Source: DASTHG01 sp041498155 (GTDB taxonomy: Bacteria > Gemmatimonadota > Gemmatimonadetes > Gemmatimonadales > GWC2-71-9). Taken from it: a DNA stretch of 13,783 bases. The position numbers were made by a program, and so were the translations under genes. The notes under the pieces are model-generated. The model made no database searches. It had not been told where the DNA came from and worked only from the letters and a program-made list of their open reading frames with translations. The DNA lies in assembly GCA_041498155.1 (NCBI GenBank), contig JBGQHV010000077.1, forward strand, positions 1 through 13,783, in the 5' to 3' direction. Below, one piece after another: positions 6,861 to 13,783 of this stretch. Position 1 is the stretch's first letter. The number at the start of each line of letters is the position of its first letter.

Positions 6861-8657
6861 ATGCCCTCGCGATTGTTCGTGCTCGGACTCGCCGCCGCAC
6901 TCGGCGCCGGTCCTGCCGTTGGCCAATCACCCGAAACGGCGACCTGGGTGCCGGCGCTCGTCCCACCGCCGCGCGTCTCCGCGAGCGAGCTGCGCGATGC
7001 CGTCGAGCGCTTCAGCGCCGATTGGCGCGCCCTGCTGCGCCGGTATGACACGGCGTTTTCCGCCGAGCGACGCGCGGCGGCGCGCGGATTCCTCGATGCG
7101 TGGCTCGCCCAGATCGACTCCGTCGACTTCACGGCCCTCGGGCCCGACGGGCGCGTGGACTGGATCCTGCTCCGGGCCCGGCTGGTGCACGAACGGCAGC
7201 TGCTGGGGCGTGAAGAGCAGCGTCTCGCGGAGGTGGCGCCGCTCGTGCCGTTCGCCGATACGATCCTGGCGCTGGCGGACGCTCGGCGGCGCCTGGTCAC
7301 CGTAGACCCCGAGCGCGCCGGCCGCACCCTCGCCTGGCTCGCGGACGACGTCACGCGGCTGCGCTCGGCGGTGGAGGCCGGAGCCAACAGCGACACGGCG
7401 CGCGGCGCCCTGAAGCCTTCGAAGCTCGTGGCCTACCACGCCGCCGCGGTGCTTGGCTCGCTGCGCGAGACGCTCGAAGCCTGGTTCAAGTTCTCCGACG
7501 GCTACGATCCGCTGTTCACCTGGTGGGCGAGCGTGTCGTACCAGAAGGCCGATACCGCGCTCGACCGCTACGTGAAGGTGTTGCGCGAGCGGGTCGTGGG
7601 CGTGAAGCCGGGCGACGACGAGCCGATCGTGGGGCAGCCGATCGGCCGGACGGCGGTGCTCGAGGACCTGCAGCACGAGATGATCGCCTATACGCCGGAG
7701 GAGCTGCTCGCCATCGCGCAGCGGGAGTTTGCCTGGTGCGAAGGGCAGCTGAAGCAGGCGGCGCGGGAGATGGGTCTGGGCGACGATTGGCGCGCCGCGT
7801 TGGAGCGCGTCAAGCAGGATCATGTCGCCCCCGGCGCGCAGCCCGCGCTGGTGCGCGATCTCGAGCGCGACGCGGAGCAATTCGTCGTCCAGCACGACCT
7901 GGTGACCATCCCGCCGCTGGCCCACGACCTGTGGCGCATGGAGATGCTCTCGCCCGCGCGTCAGAAGGAGAGCCCGTTCTTTCTCGGGGGCGAGGTGATC
8001 CTCGTGTCCTATCCCACCGACGCGATGGACGAGGCGGACAAGCTGATGAGCATGCGCGGCAACAACGTGCACTTCGCGCGCGCCACCGTGTTTCACGAGC
8101 TGATCCCGGGCCACGAACTGCAGGGCTTCATGACCGAGCGCTACAATCCGCAGCGCGAGGCGTTCGAGACGCCGTTCTGGATCGAGGGCAACGCTTTCTA
8201 CTGGGAGACGCTGCTCTGGGACATGGGATTCCCGCGCGGGCCCGAAGACCGTATCGGCATGCTGTTCTGGCGCATGCACCGCGCCGCGCGGATCATCTTC
8301 TCGCTCAGCTTCCACCTGGGGAGCTGGACGCCGCAGCAGTGCATCGACTTCCTGGTGGATCGCGTGGGACACGAGCGGGCCAATGCGACCGCCGAGGTGC
8401 GCCGCTCGTTCAACGGCGACTACTCGCCGCTGTATCAGGTCGCGTATATGATCGGCGGCCTGCAATTCCGCGCGCTGCACCACGAGCTGGTGGACGCCGG
8501 CGCGATGACCAACCGCCAGCTGCACGACGCCATCCTGCAGAACGGCGCGATTCCGATCGAGCTGCTGCGGGCGCTGCTGGAACACCGCGCCCCGCCGCGG
8601 GACTTCCGGCCGAGCTGGCGGTTCGCGGACGTCGCGGTGCCCTCGCGGAGCTACTGA
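6861..8657 (+). CDS. secreted DUF885 family peptidase
   Basis: This encodes 598 residues from ATG at 6861, with GGAG at 6851-6854. The signal peptide is MPSRLFVLGLAAALGAG with likely cleavage near AVGQ (about residue 22). The mature protein is mostly helical. Its C-terminal half carries the zinc motif HELIPGH (His412, Glu413, His418) and a downstream EGNAFYWE (Glu442) as probable third ligand, matching the family pattern HExxPGH followed by EGWAxYxE. Further family features are VSYPTDA, FHLGSWTPQQCIDFLVDRVG and YQVAYMIGGLQF. Size and order are those of DUF885, a group of presumed metallopeptidases related to gluzincins. Substrate is unknown. Sharing an 82-bp upstream region with the M28B gene suggests joint control and a common role in extracytoplasmic peptide breakdown. 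Confidence 0.93.
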   Translation: MPSRLFVLGLAAALGAGPAVGQSPETATWVPALVPPPRVSASELRDAVERFSADWRALLRRYDTAFSAERRAAARGFLDAWLAQIDSVDFTALGPDGRVDWILLRARLVHERQLLGREEQRLAEVAPLVPFADTILALADARRRLVTVDPERAGRTLAWLADDVTRLRSAVEAGANSDTARGALKPSKLVAYHAAAVLGSLRETLEAWFKFSDGYDPLFTWWASVSYQKADTALDRYVKVLRERVVGVKPGDDEPIVGQPIGRTAVLEDLQHEMIAYTPEELLAIAQREFAWCEGQLKQAAREMGLGDDWRAALERVKQDHVAPGAQPALVRDLERDAEQFVVQHDLVTIPPLAHDLWRMEMLSPARQKESPFFLGGEVILVSYPTDAMDEADKLMSMRGNNVHFARATVFHELIPGHELQGFMTERYNPQREAFETPFWIEGNAFYWETLLWDMGFPRGPEDRIGMLFWRMHRAARIIFSLSFHLGSWTPQQCIDFLVDRVGHERANATAEVRRSFNGDYSPLYQVAYMIGGLQFRALHHELVDAGAMTNRQLHDAILQNGAIPIELLRALLEHRAPPRDFRPSWRFADVAVPSRSY

Positions 8658-8679
8658 CCCGGGTCGGGTTTCGGCGGCT

Positions 8680-8717
8680 TGCGGGTTTTTGCTTTGCGCC
8701 GTAGAGTACTCTGCAAT
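8680..8717 (+). promoter_or_regulatory. candidate sigma70-like promoter
   Basis: Two overlapping -35/-10 pairs can be read upstream of the gene at 8739: TTGCGG (8680-8685) with TAGAGT (8702-8707) at 16 bp, and TTGCTT (8689-8694) with TGCAAT (8712-8717) at 17 bp. The segment is visibly AT-richer than its surroundings (a TTTTT run and ATACAACG after it). Either pair would leave a leader of about 20 to 30 bases before the GTG start. The match is partial and no start site is known. Confidence 0.3.
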
Positions 8718-8738
8718 ACAACGTTCAAAGGCGGGGTC

Positions 8739-9356
8739 GTGGGTCTGGTTTCCGATCTGCTGTTCGTCGGCTCAGTGGTGTTCGTGCTGGTGCTCGTGGT
8801 GCGGATCGCCGTGCACGCGGTACGCGGACGGCGGGACCGCATGATCCGCGGCGTCCGCACGCTCGTCTGCTACGGCGCGGGCTATGTCGCCGTACTGCTC
8901 GCCGTGGCCCTGTCGATGCCGCGGCGCGCGTACTCCCAGGGGGAGCGGGAGTGCTTCGACGATTGGTGCGCGGCCGGGATCGGCATCGCTCCCGGCGCCG
9001 CGATCGACGGCTGCGACGGCGCGAACGTCTGGATCGGCACGCTCGAGGTGTCGAGCGACGCCAAGCGGATCCGCCAGCGAGCCGCGGACGCCGTGGCGCT
9101 GCTGGAAGACGGGTCCGGGCGCCGCTACGAGTCGTGCGGGGAGCCGGCGCCGGGTGGGGGGCGGGGACTCAGGGACGAACTGGGGCCGGGCGAGTCATTC
9201 CGCGTGCTGCTCGCGTTCTCCCTCCCGGCGGGGGCGCGCCCGGCGGGATTCGTCATCCGGCACGGAGCGTTTCCGGGTCTCCTGATCATCGGGGACGATC
9301 AGAGCCTGGCCCACCGGCCGACGTTGCTGGCGGTGGCCCGGGCCGGAGGTGGCTGA
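8739..9356 (+). CDS. two-helix membrane protein with C-terminal extracytoplasmic domain, unknown
   Basis: This encodes 205 residues from GTG at 8739, with GGCGGGG at 8730-8736 close by. A TTG at 8679 is also in frame but precedes the likely promoter. Two membrane helices are clear: residues about 4-26 (VSDLLFVGSVVFVLVLVVRI) and about 41-60 (LVCYGAGYVAVLLAVAL), joined by a basic loop RGRRDRMIRG that should be cytoplasmic. The remaining 140 residues are outside the membrane. They hold four Cys (ECFDDWC, DGCDG, ESCGE) that could form disulfides, and a beta-sandwich-like stretch (VWIGTLEVSSDAKR, FRVLLAFSLPAGARPAGFV) similar in feel to DUF4352-type ligand domains. I do not recognise the family. 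The DoxX gene follows 61 bp downstream. Confidence 0.7.
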   Translation: MGLVSDLLFVGSVVFVLVLVVRIAVHAVRGRRDRMIRGVRTLVCYGAGYVAVLLAVALSMPRRAYSQGERECFDDWCAAGIGIAPGAAIDGCDGANVWIGTLEVSSDAKRIRQRAADAVALLEDGSGRRYESCGEPAPGGGRGLRDELGPGESFRVLLAFSLPAGARPAGFVIRHGAFPGLLIIGDDQSLAHRPTLLAVARAGGG

Positions 9357-9374
9357 ACCCGGACCGCCCTCCCA

Positions 9375-9415
9375 TTGTTCTCCGAAACAGTGAGATCCCT
9401 CTGACCGGAGAACAA
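9375..9415 (+). promoter_or_regulatory. inverted repeat covering the DoxX ribosome site
   Basis: TTGTTCTCCG (9375-9384) and CGGAGAACAA (9406-9415) are perfect 10-bp complements separated by 21 bases. The right arm contains GGAG (9407-9410), the Shine-Dalgarno sequence of the DoxX gene, and ends two bases before its ATG at 9418. In RNA the hairpin would hide the ribosome site. In DNA the same dyad could be an operator. It is not a normal terminator, as no T-run follows and it abuts the start codon. Confidence 0.6.
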
Positions 9416-9417
9416 CG

Positions 9418-9804
9418 ATGGCCAACGTCTGGGTGGCGCTCGATTGGGTTGGCAGGATCGGCGTGTCGGCCTTGTTCGTGAAGGCCGGAGTCAACCACAT
9501 TCGCAAACGACAGGCGATGAAAGCCTATGTGCAGTCGAAGCACCTGCCGCTCGCGTGGCTCGACGTGGTCGGCACCGGAGTGATGATGCTCGTGGGGTCG
9601 GCGCTGCTGGTGTCCAACTGGCATCCCCACTGGGGGGCCGCGCTGATCATTCTCTTCCTCGTGCCCACCGCGTTCCTGATGCACAACTATTGGACCGAAA
9701 CCGATCCGATGACGCGGTCCAACCAGGACGCGCACTTCTGGAAGGACATCACGATCGCGTTCGCGCTGCTGCTCTACATCGTCCAGGGCCATCTGTACCG
9801 CTGA
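9418..9804 (+). CDS. DoxX family membrane protein
   Basis: This encodes 128 residues with four hydrophobic helices, at about residues 8-22, 50-66, 72-90 and 108-124. Motifs suit the DoxX family: an early GRIGVSALFVKAGVNHI, LPLAWLDVVGTGVMMLVGSA with the Gly-rich second helix, ALIILFLVPTAFLMHNYW, and the terminal FWKDITIAFALLLYIVQG that normally closes these proteins. DoxX proteins are small inner-membrane proteins linked to thiol or quinone redox balance, but the individual function is not defined. The ATG at 9418 is preceded by GGAG inside an inverted repeat. It converges on the gene at 9820 with only 15 bp between stops. Confidence 0.88.
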   Translation: MANVWVALDWVGRIGVSALFVKAGVNHIRKRQAMKAYVQSKHLPLAWLDVVGTGVMMLVGSALLVSNWHPHWGAALIILFLVPTAFLMHNYWTETDPMTRSNQDAHFWKDITIAFALLLYIVQGHLYR

Positions 9805-9819
9805 ACGCGCGCGGGCGAG

Positions 9820-10536
9820 CTAGCGCGGGACGATCGTCACCGAGACGACGGTCAGGTCCGGGGGCAGCGGGGGTTCGCTGAGGGCTCCGCAGTCCCGCCG
9901 GTTCCGCGGCGGGTACTCCAGGTGGAAGTTCAGCCCGGGGTGAGTGTCGAACCACACCATCAACACGCAGTCGGATTCGGATGACTGCGGCGCGCCATAG
10001 AGGCGCTGCAGCTCCCCGAGTTTCGATCCCACGCCGAACCCCTCGGCCGTGCGCGGACCCGCGCCCGACAGCTCCACGCGGTTCACGATCGCCGCGGCCG
10101 AGGAATCGCTGGCGAATCCGGTGACCGTGGCGCCGCCCACTCGGGCGGCGACGGTCGCCACCGGAATCCCGTCGGAAATCCCCGTCCACCCGTACAGCAG
10201 CTTGGGGCAGCGACGCGCGAGATCCGCCAGGGGGATCCCCGGGCGGAACGGCCCGATCGAATCGGCAGTGATCGGCGGAACCCCCGAGCCGCACGCGGGC
10301 ACGCGGCCACCGGCCAGGGTGGTCTTGAGCCGCGTGGTGTCGCGGTCGGTGGGGAACGGCGATGGGACCGGAGGCGTCGGTGGGGACGTCGCGGTCACGG
10401 CCGTGGATTCCGGCGGCGACGAGTCGGGCGGCGCCGGCTGCCCCGCGGTCCCGGTGTGATCGCGGCGCTCCCGGCAGGCCACACCCGCGCCCACGGCCAG
10501 CGCGGCGATCAGCAGAGTGGCGGTCCCGATTCGCAT
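9820..10536 (-). CDS. probable lipoprotein with two BamE-like turn motifs
   Basis: This encodes 238 residues from ATG at 10536. The open frame goes on to 10911, but only the 10536 start gives a signal: MRIGTATLLIAALAVGAGVA followed by Cys21, a weak lipobox. Residues 22-60 are a Pro/Ser/Thr-rich linker (PAPPDSSPPESTAVTA, PPTPPVPSPFP). Two similar segments then occur: ITADSIGPFRPGIPLADLAR and RTAEGFGVGSKLGELQRLYG. Each is of the form 'G.G..L.EL', as found in BamE/SmpA-like and related exported domains. Mature Cys residues (ACGSG, RRCPK, SDCVL, RDCGA) may pair as disulfides. Function is unknown. It is divergent from the cupredoxin gene across 87 bp. Confidence 0.72.
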   Translation of the reverse strand: MRIGTATLLIAALAVGAGVACRERRDHTGTAGQPAPPDSSPPESTAVTATSPPTPPVPSPFPTDRDTTRLKTTLAGGRVPACGSGVPPITADSIGPFRPGIPLADLARRCPKLLYGWTGISDGIPVATVAARVGGATVTGFASDSSAAAIVNRVELSGAGPRTAEGFGVGSKLGELQRLYGAPQSSESDCVLMVWFDTHPGLNFHLEYPPRNRRDCGALSEPPLPPDLTVVSVTIVPR

Positions 10537-10623
10537 CCCCGAAATATGGCATGGGCCAGAACCCCCAATCCGGTCCCCGCCGGGCGCCGTACACAGGCTG
10601 TCCCGATACTCGAGGCAGCCGTC

Positions 10624-10959
10624 GTGATATCGCCCTGGATCCTGCTGAGCGCCGTCGTCCTGGCGGCGTTCGCCCCCTCGTCCGACACCACCGTCGTGAT
10701 CAAGGGGTTCGGCTTCAAGCCCAAGATCCTTGAGGTCCCGGTCGGCGCCCGGGTGCGCTGGGACAATCAGGATGAGATCGAGCACACCGCGACCGCCGCG
10801 TCCGACAGCGGAGCGGCGCCGCTCTTCAACGGGATCATGGCAGGGAAGGGGCAGTCCTTCAGCTACACGTTCGATCACGCCGGGACGTTCGTCTATGCCT
10901 GCGCCCGGCACTCATTCATGCGCGGGGAAATCCGCGTCACACCCAGAGGAGATCACTGA
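10624..10959 (+). CDS. amicyanin/plastocyanin-like cupredoxin
   Basis: This encodes 111 residues from GTG at 10624, preceded by GAGG at 10612-10615. Starts further upstream would put a Pro/Arg-rich stretch before the signal. The signal peptide is ISPWILLSAVVLAAFA, with cleavage near residue 18. The mature domain is a single cupredoxin: VVIKGFGFKPKILEVPVGAR, VRWDNQDEIEHT with copper ligand His54, and YACARHSFMRG with Cys93, His96 and Met99. The spacing Cys-x2-His-x2-Met is that of amicyanin rather than plant plastocyanin. It should be a periplasmic type-1 blue-copper electron carrier or copper-binding protein. The next gene starts two bases after its stop, so the two form one transcription unit. 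Confidence 0.9.
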   Translation: MISPWILLSAVVLAAFAPSSDTTVVIKGFGFKPKILEVPVGARVRWDNQDEIEHTATAASDSGAAPLFNGIMAGKGQSFSYTFDHAGTFVYACARHSFMRGEIRVTPRGDH

Positions 10960-10961
10960 CC

Positions 10962-11585
10962 ATGCAGACGATTCGCACGCGCACCCTCGGCGTCCTGACC
11001 GCGCTCGCGCTCGGCCTCGCCGCCGGCGGCGCCGCCCAGGGAATGCCCGCCTCCGATCTTCGCGTCGGGCTCAACACGCTGCTCGCCGAGCACATCTATC
11101 TGGCGAGCGCCGCGACCGGCGCCGCGCTGGGCGGCCGGACCCCCGAGTTCCAGGCGGCCGCGGGCGCGCTGGACTCGAACTCGGTCGCGCTGTCGATGGC
11201 GATTGGGTCGGTGTACGGCGACGATGCGGGGGCGGCGTTCCTCGCGCTGTGGCGCAAGCACATCGGGTTCGTCGTGGATTACACGACCGGCCTCGCGACC
11301 AAGAACAAGGCGAAGCAGGACAAGGCGGTCGCGGATCTGCTGGGATATGCCACCGATTTCGGCGCCTTCCTCAACTCCGCCTGCCCGGCGCTCCCGACCA
11401 GCGTCGTGGCCGACCTCGTGCGCGGGCACATCACCAGCCTCAAGACGGTCATCGACGCCCAGGCCGCGGGCGATCCGGCGCTCTACAACAACATCCGCAC
11501 CGCGGCCGCGCACATGCGGATGATCGCCGATCCGCTGGCCGCGGCGATCGCCAAGCAGTTCCCCGACCGTTTCGCGGCGCGCTAG
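10962..11585 (+). CDS. exported helical protein with four spaced histidines, possible metal binder
   Basis: This encodes 207 residues from ATG at 10962, with AGAGGAGA at 10945-10952. The signal peptide runs from MQTIRTRTLG to about AAQG (residue 27). The mature part is almost entirely helical, with six probable helices. Four histidines sit in like settings: EHIYL (His44), KHIGF (His100), GHITS (His156) and AHMRM (His184), spaced 56, 56 and 28 residues. The halves look like an internal duplication (LNTLLAEHIYL and VADLVRGHITSL; ALSMAI and PLAAAI). I recall similar repeat proteins in Firmicutes, some tied to copper-amine-oxidase-type domains, but cannot verify this. Tight coupling to the cupredoxin suggests copper or another metal in the periplasm. 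A strong hairpin ends the unit. Confidence 0.8.
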   Translation: MQTIRTRTLGVLTALALGLAAGGAAQGMPASDLRVGLNTLLAEHIYLASAATGAALGGRTPEFQAAAGALDSNSVALSMAIGSVYGDDAGAAFLALWRKHIGFVVDYTTGLATKNKAKQDKAVADLLGYATDFGAFLNSACPALPTSVVADLVRGHITSLKTVIDAQAAGDPALYNNIRTAAAHMRMIADPLAAAIAKQFPDRFAAR

Positions 11586-11608
11586 GCTGGTCGGTCGGTT
11601 CGATGCAG

Positions 11609-11636
11609 GCGCCCCGGGGTGTTCCCGGGGCGCTTT
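11609..11636. terminator. rho-independent-like terminator between convergent genes
   Basis: GCGCCCCGGG (11609-11618) pairs perfectly with CCCGGGGCGC (11624-11633) around a 5-nt loop GTGTT and is followed by TTT. It lies 24 bases after the stop of the helical His protein. It also directly abuts the stop codon of the leftward TPR gene at 11636-11638, so it can serve both units. The T-run is short but the stem is very stable. Confidence 0.75.
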
Positions 11637-12933
11637 CATCGTCTCCGTTGCAGCAGGGTCAGGAACCGTGGGTGCTGGCGTAACGCATCGAGGTCGGAGT
11701 CGTGCTCGATCCATTCCCAATGACCGAACCCGTTGGTCAACGAGCGCTCGAGGCAATCGATGGCGGAATCGGCGAGGCCCAGGAGGGCGTACACGCAGGC
11801 CACGTTGTAGAGCACAGCTGAATCGTCGGGCTCCATGGCGACCGCGCGCTTGGCCCACTCGCGGGCCCGGCCGCTGTCGCCCAGTGATGACAGACACCCG
11901 GCCCCCAAATACAGGGCCCGTTCGTCGTCGGGCACCAGCTTGAGCCGTCGCTCGGCGATCGCCACCGCGCGCAGCATGACGGCGCGGGCGTCCGCATCGC
12001 GCTTGAGCCCCACATAGACGCTCGCGAGCAGCGCGGGCGTCGAATAGTCCTCCGGTCGCAGCACCCCGGCCGACTCGAACCATCGCGCGGAGTCGGCCAG
12101 GCGTCCCATCGTCCGGCAGTGGCGGGCGTAGTGATAGTGGGCCTCGAACAGGTTCGGTTTCAGCGCCAGCGCAGTCAGAAACTCCTCTTCCGCGGCGTCA
12201 TGCCGTCGATTGAGCGACAGGGCCATGCCACGGACGAGGTGCGTCTCGGCGAGCGCCGACGCCAGCTCGACGGCCCGTGCGCTCCCCGCGTCCGCGGCCT
12301 GCAGGTGCTCGTCGCTCGAGAGCCAGTAGGTGAACAGCATCGCGTGCACTTCGGCGAGACCGGCGTGCGCCAGCGCGAAGTCGGGGTCGGCCTGCACGGC
12401 GTCGCCGTAGTGCAAGAGGGCGGAGTCCTGAGAGGACCGGCGGATTTGCCCGGAGACGTGCCGCGCGCGCAGATAGGGGTCGAGCGCCCGCGCGCTCCGG
12501 GTGGGCACGTGGTCCAACGCGCGCCGCTCTTCCGGGGTCGGTGCGGCACCCAGCGTGGTGAGGACGCGGTCGGTGAGGCCGCGCAGTACGGGGAACAGCT
12601 CGTCGAGCTTCTCGTCCGCCTGCAGCGACCAGAGCTCGCTGCCGTCCGCCGTCGAGCGCAATCGCGCGCTGAGGCGCAACTGTCCGCCCAGACGGGTGAC
12701 GCTGCCGTCGAGCACCGCGGCCACCGCGAGGGTGTGACCGAGATCGGCGAGCGAGACCTGGCCGTGCTGGGTGGCGGCCGACCCGCGCGACGCGACCCGC
12801 AGCGCGCGGACCCCGACCAACGACCGTGGAGGTACTCGGTCAGGCCGTCGGCGAAGTAGTCCTTGTCCGGATCGCCGCTCGCGTTGGCGAGGGGCAGGAC
12901 CGCCACGGACGCGGCCGGGGCGGGGGCGCTCAC
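11636..12933 (-). CDS. TolB-like/FlgO-like domain plus TPR protein, frameshifted
   Basis: The gene starts at GTG 12933, whose GTGA overlaps the TGA of the upstream receiver gene (translational coupling). The first frame gives SVAVLPLANASGDPDKDYFA then DGLTEYL, the start of the TolB-like domain found in front of TPR arrays. The family text then resumes one frame over with LRVASRGSAATQHGQVSL, LGHTLAVAAVLDGSVTRLGG and DGSELWSLQADEKL. Only 32 bases (12803-12834) separate the parts where 33 would be expected, so one base is missing. TPR repeats follow from about 12420 to 11750, and a TPR end-of-group segment ends in DLDALRQHPRFLTLL. Corrected length would be 432 residues. Unusually for this family there is no N-terminal kinase, cyclase or DNA-binding domain. 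It may be a pseudogene or an assembly error. Confidence 0.8.
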
Positions 12934-13783
12934 TCGGAGCGCTTCTTGCCCGGAGCGGAACGCCGGCGGCGCCCGCCCCGGGCATCGGCGGCGCGGGCGA
13001 TCAGGTCCTCGATCGCGCCGCTGGGATCGAACTCGGTGAAGCCGAGATTCAGTTTCAGCTGGTATTTGCGGATCGTCCGGTTGTTCCACTCCTGCACGTT
13101 GTACTGCACCCGGGTCGCAATGATGGGTGCCTTGTCGGTGTTGGCGTCCACCGCCATGGCCGCGAACGTGCCGCCATCCATCCGCGCCAGGAGATCCGAA
13201 TCGCGGAAGCTCTTTTTCAGGATTTCCGAAACCGCGCGCAGCACCGTATCGCCCTCATCGTAACCGGCGGCGGTGTTGATCTGTTTGAGTCCCGCGACAT
13301 CCGCCGATACGATGAGGAACTGGCCCTTCTGGCGCTGGGCGCGCTTGATGTAGGGATCTCCCAACGTGACGAATCCCCGGCGGTTGTAGAGTCCGGTCAA
13401 CCCGTCGATGAACGACAGACTGCGCAGCGCCGCTTGCAGGTTGGAAATGTGCACCGCGGCGCGGATGGATCGCGCCACCAGCTCCCCCGAGATCTTCCCC
13501 TTTTGGAGGAAGTCCTGGGCCCCGGCCTGGAGCGACTGGATCGCCAGCTCGTCTTCGCCGCGCGCCGTGAGCGCGATGACCGGCACGTCTTCGTGGCGCT
13601 CGCGGATTCGGACCAGGGCATCGAGTCCCGGGGCTTCGGGCAGCGACAAATCGAGCAGCACGATGTCGAACTCACGCGCCGAGAGCCGCTCGAGCCCTTC
13701 GGCGAGCCCCGGCACGTGGGTCAGGTCGTACGGCTGCAGGCCCGACACGGCCGGGACCACTTCCCCCAGCGCTTCCTGGAGCA
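12930..13783 (-). CDS. response regulator receiver-GGDEF protein, 5' end missing, degenerate GGDEF
   Basis: The frame is open to the window edge, so the N-terminus lies outside. A receiver domain is present from about 13780 to 13430. The phospho-accepting Asp is in VLLDLSLPEAPGLDAL (codon 13650-13652), followed by VPVIALTARG (Thr) and AGAQDFLQKG (Lys), a full active set apart from the unseen N-terminal acidic pair. A GGDEF domain follows. Its opening FIDGLTGLYNRRGF is normal, and ADVAGLKQIN keeps one Asp and the Asn. The signature, however, reads RMDGGTF (13164-13184) in place of R.GGDEF, so the domain should not make cyclic di-GMP. The tail is basic (GGRRRRSAPGKKRSE). The stop overlaps the next gene's start by four bases. 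Confidence 0.88.
   Translation of the reverse strand, partial: LQEALGEVVPAVSGLQPYDLTHVPGLAEGLERLSAREFDIVLLDLSLPEAPGLDALVRIRERHEDVPVIALTARGEDELAIQSLQAGAQDFLQKGKISGELVARSIRAAVHISNLQAALRSLSFIDGLTGLYNRRGFVTLGDPYIKRAQRQKGQFLIVSADVAGLKQINTAAGYDEGDTVLRAVSEILKKSFRDSDLLARMDGGTFAAMAVDANTDKAPIIATRVQYNVQEWNNRTIRKYQLKLNLGFTEFDPSGAIEDLIARAADARGGRRRRSAPGKKRSE

Noticed and set aside
6779..7396. N-terminal extension of the M28B frame by 206 residues
   Set aside because: It is Ser/Arg-rich without a domain, overlaps the DUF885 gene antisense, and would bury a well-formed signal peptide that begins at the GTG at 6778.
6927..8585. 552-residue open frame on the minus strand
   Set aside because: It is antisense to the DUF885 gene, without signal peptide, motif or ribosome site, and its composition is typical of a shadow frame.
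10953..12083. 376-residue minus-strand frame across the helical His gene
   Set aside because: It spans the terminator and both convergent genes in a shadow frame and has no recognisable domain.
12803..12834. Programmed ribosomal frameshift in the TPR gene
   Set aside because: No slippery sequence of the X-XXY-YYZ type or A/T-rich run is present at the junction.
1..13783. CRISPR arrays, insertion sequences, prophage or defence genes
   Set aside because: I found no regularly spaced repeats, transposase or integrase motifs, or known defence domains on either strand.

Overview
The window is GC-rich, with densely packed genes on both strands and a Gram-negative envelope gene set: a beta-barrel protein ending in Phe, three lipid-anchored or exported small proteins, and large secreted metallopeptidases. 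The combination of an M28B peptidase beside a DUF885 peptidase, TolB-like/TPR signalling proteins and high GC fits Gemmatimonadota best. That placement is an inference from gene content; there is no rRNA or other phylogenetic marker to confirm it.

Layout. 1-1700: a YetF-type (DUF421) membrane protein diverges from an outer-membrane beta-barrel gene. The latter converges on a small lipoprotein gene across a strong hairpin. 1799-2299: a complete tRNA-Leu(UAG), a small basic ORF of unknown nature and a partial, degenerate Leu-like tRNA, in a patch of visibly lower GC. 2300-4639: an HxlR-type regulator diverges from a short-chain dehydrogenase followed by a DUF899 thioredoxin-like protein. The shared intergenic region carries repeated TTGCATGACGCAA elements that look like the regulator's operator. 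4676-8657: two large secreted zinc-peptidase genes diverge from an 82-bp gap, a glutamate-carboxypeptidase-II-like M28B enzyme leftward and a DUF885 enzyme rightward. 8739-9804: a two-helix membrane protein with a soluble tail and a DoxX protein whose ribosome site lies inside a perfect 10-bp inverted repeat. 9820-11585: a probable lipoprotein leftward, and a rightward two-gene unit of an amicyanin-like cupredoxin plus an exported helical protein with four regularly spaced histidines. 11636-13783: a leftward signalling pair, a receiver-GGDEF protein (5' end outside the window) whose stop overlaps the GTG start of a TolB-like/TPR gene.

What looks most worth attention: the cupredoxin/four-His helical protein pair (possible copper-handling unit), the HxlR operator array, the RBS-sequestering inverted repeat before DoxX, and the signalling pair at the right edge. 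In that pair the GGDEF signature is degenerate and the TPR gene carries a one-base frameshift. There is no CRISPR array, rRNA, IS element or recognisable prophage gene. I see no clear multi-gene novel defence or biosynthetic system; the novelty candidates are small modules.
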